Assembly: GCA_903842065.1 (NCBI GenBank)
Contig: CAIMKZ010000106.1
Coordinates: 248,001 to 312,000, forward strand
Direction: 5' to 3'
Origin: an uncultured Acidobacteriaceae bacterium
GTDB taxonomy: Bacteria > Acidobacteriota > Terriglobia > Terriglobales > Acidobacteriaceae
DNA: 64,000 nt
Shown: positions 9,007-17,559 of the stretch, piece by piece
Layout of the letters: each line of letters begins with the position of its first letter
Position numbering within the stretch: the stretch's first letter is position 1
The notes under the pieces: generated by a model
The model's input: the letters and a program-made list of their open reading frames with translations, nothing else
What the model was told of the DNA's origin: nothing
Database searches by the model: none
Position numbers and translations under genes: made by a program

Positions 9007-10491
9007 ATGGCATGCGCGGGCCCAAACGAGGGCAAAGTGCCGCAGGTTGATATTCGCTCCGGGGCAGATGTCGAGACAGCGCCGCCGTTGTGCGTCGATC
9101 TCGACGGAACGCTGGTCAAGTCCGACACGCTGGTGGACTCCCTGCTGGTTTTGGCGCGGCATCACCCGCTACGGCTGCTGGCGCTCGTCGGTCCGCTGCT
9201 CCGCGGCAAGGCGGCCTTCAAGGCATACGTCACGAGTCACGTTGAGCTGGACGTGGCGCACTTGCCCTACAACCGCAAAGTGCTGGAGTTTCTGCGCGAA
9301 GAACGCGTGCGCGGCCGCCACATCTATCTCGCCACCGGTGCCAATGAGGCGCTGGCCCGCCGCGTCGCCAACTATCTGGGCATCTTTACCGACGTGCTGG
9401 GATCGGACCGCGCCACAAATCTTACCGGGAGCCGCAAGCTCGAGCGGCTGCGCACGAGCCTGGGCCGCGAAGACTTCGACTATATCGGCAACGACACGCC
9501 CGATCTGCCGCTGCTGGCTCATGCCACCGCAAAGCTGGTGGCAAACCCCAGCGCACGGCTGTGCCGCAAGCTCCGCGCCCTGCATATCGTCCCCACGGAA
9601 TGCTTTGACGAGCGCGGCGGCACGCTTCGCTCCATCCTGAAGGCCGCGCGCCTGCATCAGTGGGCCAAAAACGTTCTCATGTTTTTGCCCCTGCTGCTGG
9701 CTCACGGAACCACGCTCAAACGCCTGGCCATCGTGCTGTTTGCCTTTACCTGCTTCAGCCTCACCGCCTCGGCCACTTACATCGTCAACGACCTGCTCGA
9801 CATCGAGGCCGACCGCAGGCACTTGCGCAAGCGCACCCGCCCCTTCGCCGCCGGCGATCTCTCCGCCTTATCAGGCATACTTTTGGCCGGAACCTTGCTG
9901 GTGCTGGCATTTGCCGGCGCATTGGCCGTAACGCCCATGTTCCTCTTCTGGCTTGCGGTCTACCTCGTCAGCACGCTCGCTTACTCGCTCTTCTTCAAAC
10001 GCGTGGCTCTTGTAGACGTGCTGGTTCTCTCCGGGCTTTACACCCTGCGCATCGAGGCCGGCGCGGCGGCCACGCACACTCCCATCTCCAACTGGATGGC
10101 GGGCTTCTCCATCTTTCTCTTTCTCGCACTGGCATTCGTCAAGCGCTTCTCAGAGCTTGAAACCCTGCGCGCCAGCGCCGCCCACCCCCGCAACGACCGC
10201 GGATATCTCGTCGCCGATCTTGAACAGTTGCGCGCCTTCGGCACCACCAGTTCCTATGCCGCCGTGGTCATCTTCGCCATCTACATCAACGGCGACGACG
10301 TGGTCCACCTCTACCGCCACCCCGCCTTCCTCTGGCTCATCGTGCCGCTTCAGATCCTGTGGCTAAGCCGCGTCTGGCTGCTGGCCTCCCGCGGAGAACT
10401 CAGCGAAGACCCGGTCGTCTTTGCCATCACCGACCGCGTGAGCCTGCTCATCGGCGCGGCCGTCGCCGTGGTAGCGCTGCTGGCGCTCTAG
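9007..10491 (+). CDS. HAD hydrolase - UbiA prenyltransferase fusion
   Basis: A 494-residue protein. The N-terminal HAD phosphatase-like domain (about 25-205) has VDLDGTL with D31 and D33 and the later IGNDTPDLPLL metal motif. The C-terminal domain (about 215-494) is a UbiA-type integral membrane prenyltransferase with LHQWAKNVLMFLPLLL and the Mg-binding NDLLDIEAD (N261-D269). Fusions of this kind are related to decaprenylphosphoryl-beta-D-5-phosphoribose synthase, where the HAD part could remove the 5-phosphate (inference). The start ATG has no good Shine-Dalgarno sequence; a second ATG 5 nt later is out of frame. Confidence 0.85.
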   Translation: MACAGPNEGKVPQVDIRSGADVETAPPLCVDLDGTLVKSDTLVDSLLVLARHHPLRLLALVGPLLRGKAAFKAYVTSHVELDVAHLPYNRKVLEFLREERVRGRHIYLATGANEALARRVANYLGIFTDVLGSDRATNLTGSRKLERLRTSLGREDFDYIGNDTPDLPLLAHATAKLVANPSARLCRKLRALHIVPTECFDERGGTLRSILKAARLHQWAKNVLMFLPLLLAHGTTLKRLAIVLFAFTCFSLTASATYIVNDLLDIEADRRHLRKRTRPFAAGDLSALSGILLAGTLLVLAFAGALAVTPMFLFWLAVYLVSTLAYSLFFKRVALVDVLVLSGLYTLRIEAGAAATHTPISNWMAGFSIFLFLALAFVKRFSELETLRASAAHPRNDRGYLVADLEQLRAFGTTSSYAAVVIFAIYINGDDVVHLYRHPAFLWLIVPLQILWLSRVWLLASRGELSEDPVVFAITDRVSLLIGAAVAVVALLAL

Positions 10492-10551
10492 CTGGCAGGC
10501 AGAGTATTTCCCCGCACTTTTACGCACCAACAACAGCACGGCGTGAATGCC

Positions 10552-10570
10552 GGGGATTTAGCCCCTGAGG
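10552..10570. repeat. REP-like palindrome
   Basis: GGGGATTTAGCCCCTGAGG, a member of the family with loop TTTA/TTCA and tail TGAGG that recurs at 30983, 48306 and elsewhere in the window. Confidence 0.5.
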
Positions 10571-10633
10571 GAATGCACACCTGCCAAACATTTATACTCG
10601 GCGATGTGCCTGCGAATAAGGAGCAAATCCATA

Positions 10634-11716
10634 ATGAGCCGATCGAAAGTTGCCGCCGTTCGAACCACGCCCGAGACAATCCTGAGCGACATCGCCCGCC
10701 TCTGCGAGCTGGCCGGAATGTCCGCCGCCATGGACAAGAGCGCCACCACGATCCTCAAAGACAACATCTCCTGGCACTATCCCTTCCCCGGCGCAAACAC
10801 CACGCCCTGGCAACTTGAGGGCACCATCCAGGCGCTGCGTTCCACCGGCTTCAACGACCTGGTCTGCGTGCAGAACAAGACCGTCGTCACCAACGCCTTC
10901 AAGGGCGAGGATCTCAACCGCTATCTGCCCATCTTCAAGAAGTACCAGGTGCCCGTGCTCTACAACTTCAAAGATGAAGACATGAAGTGGATCCCGTACA
11001 AACCCAAAGCGAAGATGATCACGCTCGACGACGTCTTCCCCGAAGGCATCTATCTGCCCGACTACTTCTTCGGCAAGAACATCGTGCAACTGCCCACCAT
11101 CAAGTGCCACATCTACACCACCACCACTGGCGCAATGAAGAACGCCTTCGGGGGCCTGCTGGCCACGCACCGCCACTACACGCACTCGACGATTCATGAG
11201 ACCCTCGTCGATCTGCTCGCCATCCAGAAGGAGATTCACACCGGCCTCTTTGCCATCATGGACGGGACAACAGCGGGCGATGGACCGGGCCCACGCACCA
11301 TGCGCCCCAAGACCAAGAACATTCTGCTCGCCAGCGCCGATCAGGTTGCCATCGACGCCGTAGCCGCCAAGATGATGGGCTTCAACCCGATGGACCTGAA
11401 GTACATCAACCTCGCTCACAACGCCGGCCTCGGCACCGGCAAGCCCGAAGAGATCGAGATCGTCGGCGACGACGTCAGCGGCGAGAGCTGGAACTTCAGC
11501 GTCGGCGACAACCTGGCCAGCCGCGCCGGCGACATCTGCTGGTTCGGCCCTCTGCGCGGCATCCAGAAGCTGCTCTTCCACACCCCGCTCGTGCACTTGT
11601 TTGTGTTTGGCTCTGAGGCATACCACGACTGGTACCGCTGGCCAATCAAGGACCGCAAGATATTCGAGAACTGGCTCAAGACCTCACCCTGGGGCAAGCT
11701 CTTCTTGAAGTACTAG
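10634..11716 (+). CDS. DUF362 domain protein
   Basis: A 360-residue soluble protein of the DUF362 family, with NTTPWQLEGTIQAL near the N-terminus, LPTIKCHIYTTTTGAMKNAFGG in the middle and ILLASADQVAIDAVAAKMMGF in the second half, all typical. Some members carry ferredoxin clusters; no CxxCxxC is present here. Start at 10634 chosen because AAGGAG lies 10 nt before it; an in-frame ATG at 10604 would add 10 residues. The biochemical function of the family is not settled. Confidence 0.8.
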   Translation: MSRSKVAAVRTTPETILSDIARLCELAGMSAAMDKSATTILKDNISWHYPFPGANTTPWQLEGTIQALRSTGFNDLVCVQNKTVVTNAFKGEDLNRYLPIFKKYQVPVLYNFKDEDMKWIPYKPKAKMITLDDVFPEGIYLPDYFFGKNIVQLPTIKCHIYTTTTGAMKNAFGGLLATHRHYTHSTIHETLVDLLAIQKEIHTGLFAIMDGTTAGDGPGPRTMRPKTKNILLASADQVAIDAVAAKMMGFNPMDLKYINLAHNAGLGTGKPEEIEIVGDDVSGESWNFSVGDNLASRAGDICWFGPLRGIQKLLFHTPLVHLFVFGSEAYHDWYRWPIKDRKIFENWLKTSPWGKLFLKY

Positions 11717-11761
11717 AGTGGCGCGCGGTTTCAGTCCTGAGTGTGGTTTCATCCCTGAATA

Positions 11762-11790
11762 ATGAAGGGTACGGGCTTCAGCCCCCGAGG
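11762..11790. repeat. REP-like palindrome, shared with 56259
   Basis: The 23 bases 11762-11784 are identical to 56259-56281 (both contain GGGTACGGGCTTCAGCCC). The copy here ends in CCCGAGG, whereas the 56-kb copy completes the palindrome GTACGGGC-TTCA-GCCCGTAC. Confidence 0.6.
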
Positions 11791-11880
11791 GATTCTTTTC
11801 TCGCCTTTGGAATTAAAATCCACTGCAAACAAACATTTTCCCGTGCTGCCAAAAATGATTCCTCTTCGAAAATACATTTG

Positions 11881-11909
11881 TTGACGATAGGGGAATTCAG
11901 GCGTACATT
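11881..11909 (+). promoter_or_regulatory. Sigma70-like promoter without a gene
   Basis: TTGACG (11881-11886), 17-nt spacer, TACATT (11904-11909). No gene starts within the following 700 bp, so it would drive a non-coding RNA or a very long leader. Confidence 0.4.
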
Positions 11910-11915
11910 CATTTC

Positions 11916-12287
11916 TTACAAGGAAGGGGGATCGTATTAAAAAGATGCAGCGAGTCTCTTCCAGTAGTACCGCCCGTGAGGCTACCGAGGTCTAAGGCAT
12001 CGCGCCGCGACCCGAGGTAGCTTATGCGCAACAGTACTCAACCGCATAGGACGCTAGTCGCACGCTCTCACGTTGCAGTGCAACCCTTTCGCCCGATATG
12101 CAGCATGGCATTTTCCAGAAGGAGCGACTTCACTGTCGCCCAAGGAGGCCGGTCTAACCGGTACGCCATCCGCAATCGCTCACTCGGGATGCATGAGTGA
12201 AGATGCCTGCGGCAGCGCAATGCACATCTTCCAATAGCAACACTACACGACGGCGGCCTGGACACCATGTCCAGGCCGCCGCCGTTT
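11916..12287 (+). ncRNA. Candidate non-coding RNA, about 370 nt
   Basis: Bounded by the promoter at 11881-11909 and the terminator-like hairpin at 12251-12287. No frame in it looks coding; the only start with a purine-rich leader (ATG 11945) encodes 15 residues. The stretch has several local inverted repeats (for example GCCGGT/ACCGGT near 12149). I could not match it to RNase P, tmRNA, 6S, SRP RNA or a known riboswitch by eye. Confidence 0.25.
12251..12287 (+). terminator. Strong hairpin, candidate terminator
   Basis: Perfect 14-bp inverted repeat (12251-12264 with 12268-12281), loop CCA, followed by CCGTTTT. Confidence 0.55.
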
Positions 12288-12649
12288 TGCGCTGATTGTT
12301 TCTGTACATACAGAAATTCGATTTGCATATACAGCGGAACGTGGCGAGACGATAGCTGTGGTTCCCTCCCCCCCTGTAGTGGAGCAGCGAACATCTGGAA
12401 GTACTTCGGCGGGCACATGCCAGGCAATAGAAAACGATGGGCGGTCCACCTGCCGTCGCCCCACGGGACAACACAGGATCGAACCGATTGAAATCGCGCT
12501 ATGCAATACTGTTTGGGACCGCTGAAGCTCAGTGAAGGACGCAGCTGGAAACCCCTACCAGAACCCGGCCACAGGGGCGCTTATGCGCCGACTCAAGGGA
12601 GCGTCATTCCAACTGAAGCAACCGGTGAAAACGGAGGAGAGAGCTGAAC

Positions 12650-13741
12650 ATGAATACAGATAGAAGAGATTTCCTGCAAGCTATGGGAGCAAGCGCGGTT
12701 GGCCTTGGAATTGCCGCCGCTGTTCCGGCCGCCGCTGCTCAAGCCGCCAGGGCCGCCGTCGCTCACCGCAAGATGGTCATCCGCGCCGACGACATCGGCA
12801 TGTCGAAGGTATGCAACATCGGCTCATTCGAGGCCATCGATGGCGGCCTCATCGGTGTGGCCGCCGTCATGATGGCCGATCCCGGCACCGAGGACGCGCT
12901 GGAGCGCCTCAAGGCCTACCCATGGATATCCCTCGACTGGCACATGCATATGTGGGGAGCACCGGTCACTGAAGCCAGGCTCGTCCCCACTCTTGTCGAA
13001 AAGAGTGGCCCATTTGCAGGAAGATTCAGAACCGATCTCACGCAGGCCAGGGACGTGAATTTCGACGAAGCACTCACGGAACTCCGCGCCCAACTGCTCC
13101 GCTGCGACAAAATCCTCGGCAAGGTACCTGACACCGGCAATCCCGGCAGCGCCGACTCTCCGTGGGGAAGAGCCGCAAGGCAGGTCTGCATCGAATTTGG
13201 CGTCGTAACCAACTACGCAAGCAGCGCCGCCACCGACCCCAATTACATGAAGCATATAAACGATGCTCAGGCGGCCGGCGAGGAGTGGGCAAAGTACTAC
13301 CCGACGGCGCCCAGCCCCGCCGCCAAAGCCAGCGAAAAGTGGATCGGCCGCAAGATCTATGTGCCGGGCTCAAACGCCTTTCAGGCGCTGTTGACCGATT
13401 CGATTTCGAGCGTGGAAAAGAACTACGATCCGGTCCTCTTCTACACCGAGGACCGCTCCGGAATTCTGAAGACCTCGATGGACACCATCTGCTGGCAGGC
13501 CTTCCATCCGGGCTATGTGGACTATTACACCTATCGCCTTGGGGAGCGCGTCAATCGCGCCCGCGCTCAGCAGTTTGTCGTCGGACGCACCCAGGACGTC
13601 TCCGCCATGCGCGACCCGCGCCTCAGAGACTGGATCAAGAAAAACCAGATCGAGTTGATCAACGCCCGCGATGCCTTGTACGGAACCAGCGAGTTCCAGA
13701 ACCACATGAAGGCGACTGGCAGCGATCTCTGCATGATCTAG
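12650..13741 (+). CDS. ChbG/HpnK-type (YdjC) carbohydrate deacetylase, Tat-exported
   Basis: A 363-residue protein. The N-terminus has a Tat signal (RRDFLQAMGASAVGLG, then an Ala-rich stretch). The mature part begins with KMVIRADDIGMSKVCNIGSFEAI, the YdjC/ChbG opening with the metal-binding Asp pair, and has LDWHMHMWGAP with the metal His. Members remove acetyl groups from N-acetylated sugars. Most relatives are cytoplasmic; a Tat signal suggests folding with metal before export (inference). GGAGGAGAG lies 8-10 nt before the start. Confidence 0.8.
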   Translation: MNTDRRDFLQAMGASAVGLGIAAAVPAAAAQAARAAVAHRKMVIRADDIGMSKVCNIGSFEAIDGGLIGVAAVMMADPGTEDALERLKAYPWISLDWHMHMWGAPVTEARLVPTLVEKSGPFAGRFRTDLTQARDVNFDEALTELRAQLLRCDKILGKVPDTGNPGSADSPWGRAARQVCIEFGVVTNYASSAATDPNYMKHINDAQAAGEEWAKYYPTAPSPAAKASEKWIGRKIYVPGSNAFQALLTDSISSVEKNYDPVLFYTEDRSGILKTSMDTICWQAFHPGYVDYYTYRLGERVNRARAQQFVVGRTQDVSAMRDPRLRDWIKKNQIELINARDALYGTSEFQNHMKATGSDLCMI

Positions 13742-13795
13742 CCTCGGGCCCGGCCTTGTCCTTTCCGATGTTGGTTCATTCACCACCGGGTGCCC

Positions 13796-13827
13796 CCGGT
13801 CTCGTCCGCCACGGCGGATGAGACCGG
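13796..13827. terminator. 15-bp hairpin after the deacetylase gene
   Basis: CCGGTCTCGTCCGCC (13796-13810) pairs with GGCGGATGAGACCGG (13813-13827) with one G-T mismatch. No U-tract follows. It sits inside a GGGTGCCCC-type repeat cluster (13788, 13877). Confidence 0.4.
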
Positions 13828-13875
13828 AGAAGGTACAACACTCAACCCACCACGTCATAACCAACCACAAAAACT

Positions 13876-13910
13876 GGGTGCCCCAGGTGCCTGGCATTTG
13901 GGCACCTGGG
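13876..13910. repeat. GGGTGCCCC repeat with 10-bp hairpin
   Basis: GGGTGCCCC followed by CCCAGGTGCC (13882-13891) and GGCACCTGGG (13901-13910). Related GGGTGCCCC motifs are at 13788, 14775 (reverse), 17274 and 49573 (reverse). Confidence 0.45.
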
Positions 13911-13954
13911 AGTCCACCAACCTCAACCGGGCACTCTCAGGGTTCACAATTAGC

Positions 13955-13966
13955 ATGTATATACAT
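13955..13966. promoter_or_regulatory. Candidate VapB operator
   Basis: Perfect 12-bp palindrome ATGTATATACAT, 52 nt before the vapB start, in an AT-rich promoter region of an otherwise GC-rich sequence. The core GTATATAC recurs before the second vapBC (44890-44897). Confidence 0.35.
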
Positions 13967-14017
13967 TATTGATATTTGTACATATGCACGCTACCATAAG
14001 AGTCAGAGGGATAAACC

Positions 14018-14248
14018 ATGGCCGTCGCCACGCATCGCACTGTTCCCAAGAACTTCCGTCTCGACCCGGCCCAGATCGCCCGCGCCAAGAAAGCTCTCTC
14101 GGCCTCAACCGAGACTGAGACCATTGTGCGCGCGCTCGATCTCGTCATCGCCGAGGCCAATCGGAACCGCATCGTCGCCGAAGCAAACTCGCGCTTTCTC
14201 AAGAGTGGCATTCGCATCCGCGACGTCTTTGGCAGCCTGGCGGAGTAG
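14018..14248 (+). CDS. vapB: VapB-like antitoxin
   Basis: A 76-residue protein directly before a PIN toxin gene (3-nt gap). The N-terminus THRTVPKNFRLDPAQIARAKKAL and the following TETETIVRALDLVIAE fit a ribbon-helix-helix DNA-binding domain; the C-terminal SRFLKSGIRIRDVFGSL would wrap the toxin. It would neutralise VapC and autorepress the operon. It is not of the AbrB type seen in the second vapB at 44924. Confidence 0.75.
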   Translation: MAVATHRTVPKNFRLDPAQIARAKKALSASTETETIVRALDLVIAEANRNRIVAEANSRFLKSGIRIRDVFGSLAE

Positions 14249-14251
14249 TCG

Positions 14252-14677
14252 ATGCCGATCCTCTTCGATTCCTCGGTATACATCACGGCACTGCGCGCCG
14301 GTAGCGGCTCCGCCGTTGTCATAGCGAGATGGGTTCAGGAGTCCCCGCTGTGGTTGAGTTCGGTGGTGCTTGAGGAACTCTACGCCGGAGCCGGCACTAC
14401 GGAGCGGCGCATCGTAGAAAAACTGGAGCGCGACTTTGACAAAGCCAATCGCGTACTGGTTCCCAACCTCGCCGACTGGACCTTCGCCGGAAAGATCCTC
14501 GCCGCCGTCGCCGAACGCTATGGCTACGAAAAGATCGGCCGCACGCGCCTCACCAACGACGCCCTCATCGCCACCAGCGCCGTCCGCAACGGCATCAACG
14601 TCATCACCACCAACCCCCGCGACTTCGCCCTGCTAGCCCAGTTCTGCCCGCTGCAATGGCAGACGCGGGCGCTGTAG
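14252..14677 (+). CDS. vapC: VapC PIN-domain toxin
   Basis: A 141-residue PIN ribonuclease. Acidic site residues visible: D6 (LFDSSVYI), E41/E42 (VVLEELYAG), D103 (LTNDALIA) and D124 (NPRDF). VapC enzymes cut specific tRNAs or rRNA and arrest growth when antitoxin is lost. It forms an operon with the gene before it and lies at the edge of the accessory island holding the PARIS-like pair. Confidence 0.85.
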   Translation: MPILFDSSVYITALRAGSGSAVVIARWVQESPLWLSSVVLEELYAGAGTTERRIVEKLERDFDKANRVLVPNLADWTFAGKILAAVAERYGYEKIGRTRLTNDALIATSAVRNGINVITTNPRDFALLAQFCPLQWQTRAL

Positions 14678-14975
14678 ATCGAAGAATTGGTTGAGTTGTG
14701 AAGTTAGTAAGAAGAAGGCTGAAGTTCCCATCGTACCGATAAAGATCGTCGTTAGAATGCGGCTCCCGGCTGATGGGGCACCCGGTTGTAGTTTCCATGA
14801 CAGACCTGTGTGAGACCTTCCACTGACCTGGGGTGCCGTCGTAGTGTGGTAATTATGGGTCCGCTTAACCGCTCGCACTCGGGAAGAGCGTAACCCTACA
14901 AATCATATGTCTGCTAAGATAGTGTGCAATCGATGGCCCAACCATCCTCCAGATTCGTAATTATGAGGTTCGAAT

Positions 14976-16277
14976 ATGCGGCTGAAGTCACTGTCAATCC
15001 GGGGACTACATAGAACGCTGAGTCTTGATGTCTTGTTCAACGAAGATTTCACATTGCTCGTCGGCATCAATGGGTGTGGCAAAACGAGCGTGCTCAATGT
15101 GATCGACTGGCTACTGAGGCCTAACCTGGAAAAATTAGCAGTTACAAAATTTGATTCCCTCACTCTCAAGTTTTCCGAGGGCCGCTCTAACTACGAGCTG
15201 ACCGCGACAAGAAGTCCAGACAGGATGACCTTGTCAATTGAAGGGCCGCCAAAGCCTCTGGCGCCAATAACTGTAAACCTCTTGTCGTTCGTTGAGGAAG
15301 AGGACGACAATGCAGGGGAACAATATCGGGTCCTGAGTCCAGAGAAGCACGAGCTCCCTATGTGGGAACTTCTGAAGTCGTTTTCTAAGCCCACAGTAAT
15401 CGCGCTCGATCGAACCGTTTCGGCTGAATCGGACGAGGTATATTTCGAGGAAGCACGGAAAGCAATGGTTAGGAGACGCACTCCCGCCCGCTCTCCGATG
15501 GCTCACGTGCAGGAGGTCACATCATCTAAGTATGCCGAGTTTCGAACCAAGGCTATAGCAAACGACAACGAGCTGAAGGCAAACATCGTGATGTCTGCGC
15601 TCCAGGACCCTAAGAAGGCCTTTCGCGGATCAAAAATAACGCCGATGACCCCGGGAGAGATTACCCAACTTGAGGAAAAGGTTTCAACATATTTATCTGC
15701 CACAATCAAATCCACTGACGTGCGCAAGCAGGTGCGGCAGTTTTTTAAGGCATCACGCTTGTTTACAGAAAAGCAGAAGGGGCAGCATGCCTTAGTTTTC
15801 GATTTTGTTGCGACTCAATATCGCCAGGTTGAAAGCCTTGCAAAGGCGTTCAATGATTTCGAGGAGAACAATGCACTTGCGTTTAAGTCACTAAATGATT
15901 ACCTTATCGCTGTGAACAGGTTCTTTAATGACAGCAACAAGGAACTTTTCTTCAACGAGAGTACAGGAAAGCTGGCGTTCTCCTCGGCAACTACTTCGGG
16001 TAAGGCTCGACCCGCTAAGTCGATCTTGTACCTCTCGTCGGGCGAACGACAGATCCTTGTGCTATTCACATTCCTCGCCTTCGCCTCTGACCCGAAAGGC
16101 GTGTTCATCGTAGATGAGCCAGAGTTATCTCTTCATCCAAAGTGGCAGTCTGAGTTTATGGACGCTTTTCTGAAACTTCGTCCTGAAGGGACTCAGTTGA
16201 TCCTTGCAACACACTCTCCCGATATCGTTGGCAAATTCAAGAACAACTGCTTTTCGCTCCGGGGAAGCAGACAATGA
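14976..16277 (+). CDS. ariA: AAA/ABC-type ATPase, AriA of a PARIS-like defence system
   Basis: A 433-residue ATPase of the AAA_15/AAA_21 (OLD/RecF-like ABC) type. Walker A is GINGCGKTS (30-38), the signature-like SSGERQ is at 354-359, Walker B with DE at 380-381 (FIVDEPELSLHP), and the H-loop ATHSPD at about 411-416. Its stop overlaps the start of a DUF4435 gene (ATGA). An ABC-type ATPase plus DUF4435 is the architecture of PARIS, in which AriA assembles and senses phage anti-restriction proteins and releases the AriB nuclease. Length and gene order fit; that it is a functional PARIS is inference. GC content is clearly lower than in neighbouring core genes. Confidence 0.75.
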   Translation: MRLKSLSIRGLHRTLSLDVLFNEDFTLLVGINGCGKTSVLNVIDWLLRPNLEKLAVTKFDSLTLKFSEGRSNYELTATRSPDRMTLSIEGPPKPLAPITVNLLSFVEEEDDNAGEQYRVLSPEKHELPMWELLKSFSKPTVIALDRTVSAESDEVYFEEARKAMVRRRTPARSPMAHVQEVTSSKYAEFRTKAIANDNELKANIVMSALQDPKKAFRGSKITPMTPGEITQLEEKVSTYLSATIKSTDVRKQVRQFFKASRLFTEKQKGQHALVFDFVATQYRQVESLAKAFNDFEENNALAFKSLNDYLIAVNRFFNDSNKELFFNESTGKLAFSSATTSGKARPAKSILYLSSGERQILVLFTFLAFASDPKGVFIVDEPELSLHPKWQSEFMDAFLKLRPEGTQLILATHSPDIVGKFKNNCFSLRGSRQ

Positions 16278-17197
16278 ACGAACTCATGCTAGACCTGCCC
16301 TCCCGAAGCCCAGACGGGTTGGCCGCGCTTGACATCTTTTATGAGGACTTCAACGACGTTAATTTCTATGTCGAGGACGAGGAACAGGAAAATCTGTACT
16401 GGGAGATTCTCCGGAAACTATTCTCCGACATCAGAATCTCACGGATTTTTCCCCTCGGTGGCAAGCCTGCGGTCATCCAACACGTAATGTCTGGATCCAG
16501 TCAGGAGATCAAGTGCTTCAGAGCTTATATCCTCGACCGAGATTTCGATCATCTGCTTGGAATTCAAGTCGAGCACCCAAATGTGTTCTATCTCGACAGC
16601 TATTGCATCGAGAATCATCTGCTGGAATCTGCTGCAATGGTCGAACTGGTTATTGAGAACCATCCCAAGAGAAGGCGATCCGACGTTGAGGCGAACCTGT
16701 CGCTAGAAGCACGAATTCCTTCTTTCTACAGTTCCCTGCGACCCCTCTTCACACTCTTCTTTTGCACACAGCAACTCAACCTTGGTGTAAAGAATTGTTC
16801 GGCGAAGCCCGAAGCCTTTTGTGAACAGAAACAGCTCTGGGAATTGAAGAGTGCTTCTGTAGCCAGCTATAGAGGAGAACTCCTAGCGGCAGCCAGTGCG
16901 AAGGGCATGAGTTCTGACCTATTTCATTCGCAATTCGAACTTGCTTCCTCACATGTAAGTACCGCATCGGACCACGAGCTAGTAAGCGGCAAATTCATCG
17001 CTGCGATGTTATTTCATTACCTCCAGAAAAAGGCCCGTCTCGGATCGATCACCTTTGAGTCTTTCGTGTATAGGCTGGCGAAGAATTGCAAGCTGGGCTC
17101 AATGCGCGCGTTTGCCAAGCGCGTAAGAGCGGGCAAACGTACCTACAACTCTGGTAGATCGAACGCCAAGACAAAGAGAACTTCTCATAACCGGTGA
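16274..17197 (+). CDS. ariB: DUF4435 Toprim-type effector, AriB of a PARIS-like system
   Basis: A 307-residue DUF4435 protein. The Toprim-like motifs are intact: E34 in NFYVEDEEQENLY, D88 and D90 in YILDRDFDHL, and the DUF4435 signature YLDSYCIENHLL. In characterised PARIS, AriB is a nuclease released by AriA that cleaves a host tRNA and causes abortive infection. The C-terminus is basic (KRVRAGKRTYNS..KTKRTSHNR), which could contact RNA. Translationally coupled to the ATPase gene. Alternative: a related but distinct ATPase-DUF4435 defence pair. Confidence 0.75.
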   Translation: MNELMLDLPSRSPDGLAALDIFYEDFNDVNFYVEDEEQENLYWEILRKLFSDIRISRIFPLGGKPAVIQHVMSGSSQEIKCFRAYILDRDFDHLLGIQVEHPNVFYLDSYCIENHLLESAAMVELVIENHPKRRRSDVEANLSLEARIPSFYSSLRPLFTLFFCTQQLNLGVKNCSAKPEAFCEQKQLWELKSASVASYRGELLAAASAKGMSSDLFHSQFELASSHVSTASDHELVSGKFIAAMLFHYLQKKARLGSITFESFVYRLAKNCKLGSMRAFAKRVRAGKRTYNSGRSNAKTKRTSHNR

Positions 17198-17273
17198 CTT
17201 TCCTGCGTAAATGCGCGAAATATCGGCTGGCCCAGTCATGTTCTATCTGAGGTTAGTTCCTCCACTATCCGTG

Positions 17274-17302
17274 GGTGCCCCGCCCAAGCTTCGCTTGGGC
17301 GG
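17274..17302. repeat. Dispersed repeat GGGTGCCCC + AAGCTTCGCTT hairpin
   Basis: GGGTGCCCC followed by the stem GCCCAAGC-TTC-GCTTGGGC. The reverse complement of 49546-49580 gives nearly the same element (GGGTGCCCC, then GCCAAGCTTCGCTTGG). Confidence 0.55.
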
Positions 17303-17559
17303 GAGACAACGATCTTTCCCAGCCACTTCCGGTTCCCCACCACGCCGGCTTGCCGATTAATTCTCGCCCCCGCGTATCCTGAAAGTAGCGCCAATTCTGC
17401 TCTGCGGGGGCCGCAAAACGGGGCAATCTATAAGTCCTTTATAATCTGCACTTACATAGCGAAAAAGGTAAACCGTTTATTTTGATAATCTTACGTGGTC
17501 CAACTGCAAAATCGCATTTTTCGTCGATAAATCGTCTGTATTCATCATCTTGCAAAACC

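Larger units (their letters stand above)
11717..12649. other. Long intergenic region (933 bp)
   Basis: No convincing gene. It contains a REP-like palindrome (11762-11790), a sigma70-like promoter (11881-11909), a candidate RNA ending at a strong hairpin (12251-12287), a palindrome TTTCTGT-ACAT-ACAGAAA (12299-12316), and a leader in front of the Tat-secreted deacetylase gene with a hairpin GGCGC-TTAT-GCGCC near 12577. Confidence 0.6.

Noticed and set aside
11743..11940. Open frame of 65 codons after the DUF362 gene
   Set aside because: It spans a REP-like repeat, has no ribosome-binding site and no domain.
11945..11992. 15-codon leader peptide in the candidate RNA
   Set aside because: A purine-rich stretch lies 14 nt upstream, too far for a good ribosome-binding site, and no attenuator pattern is visible.
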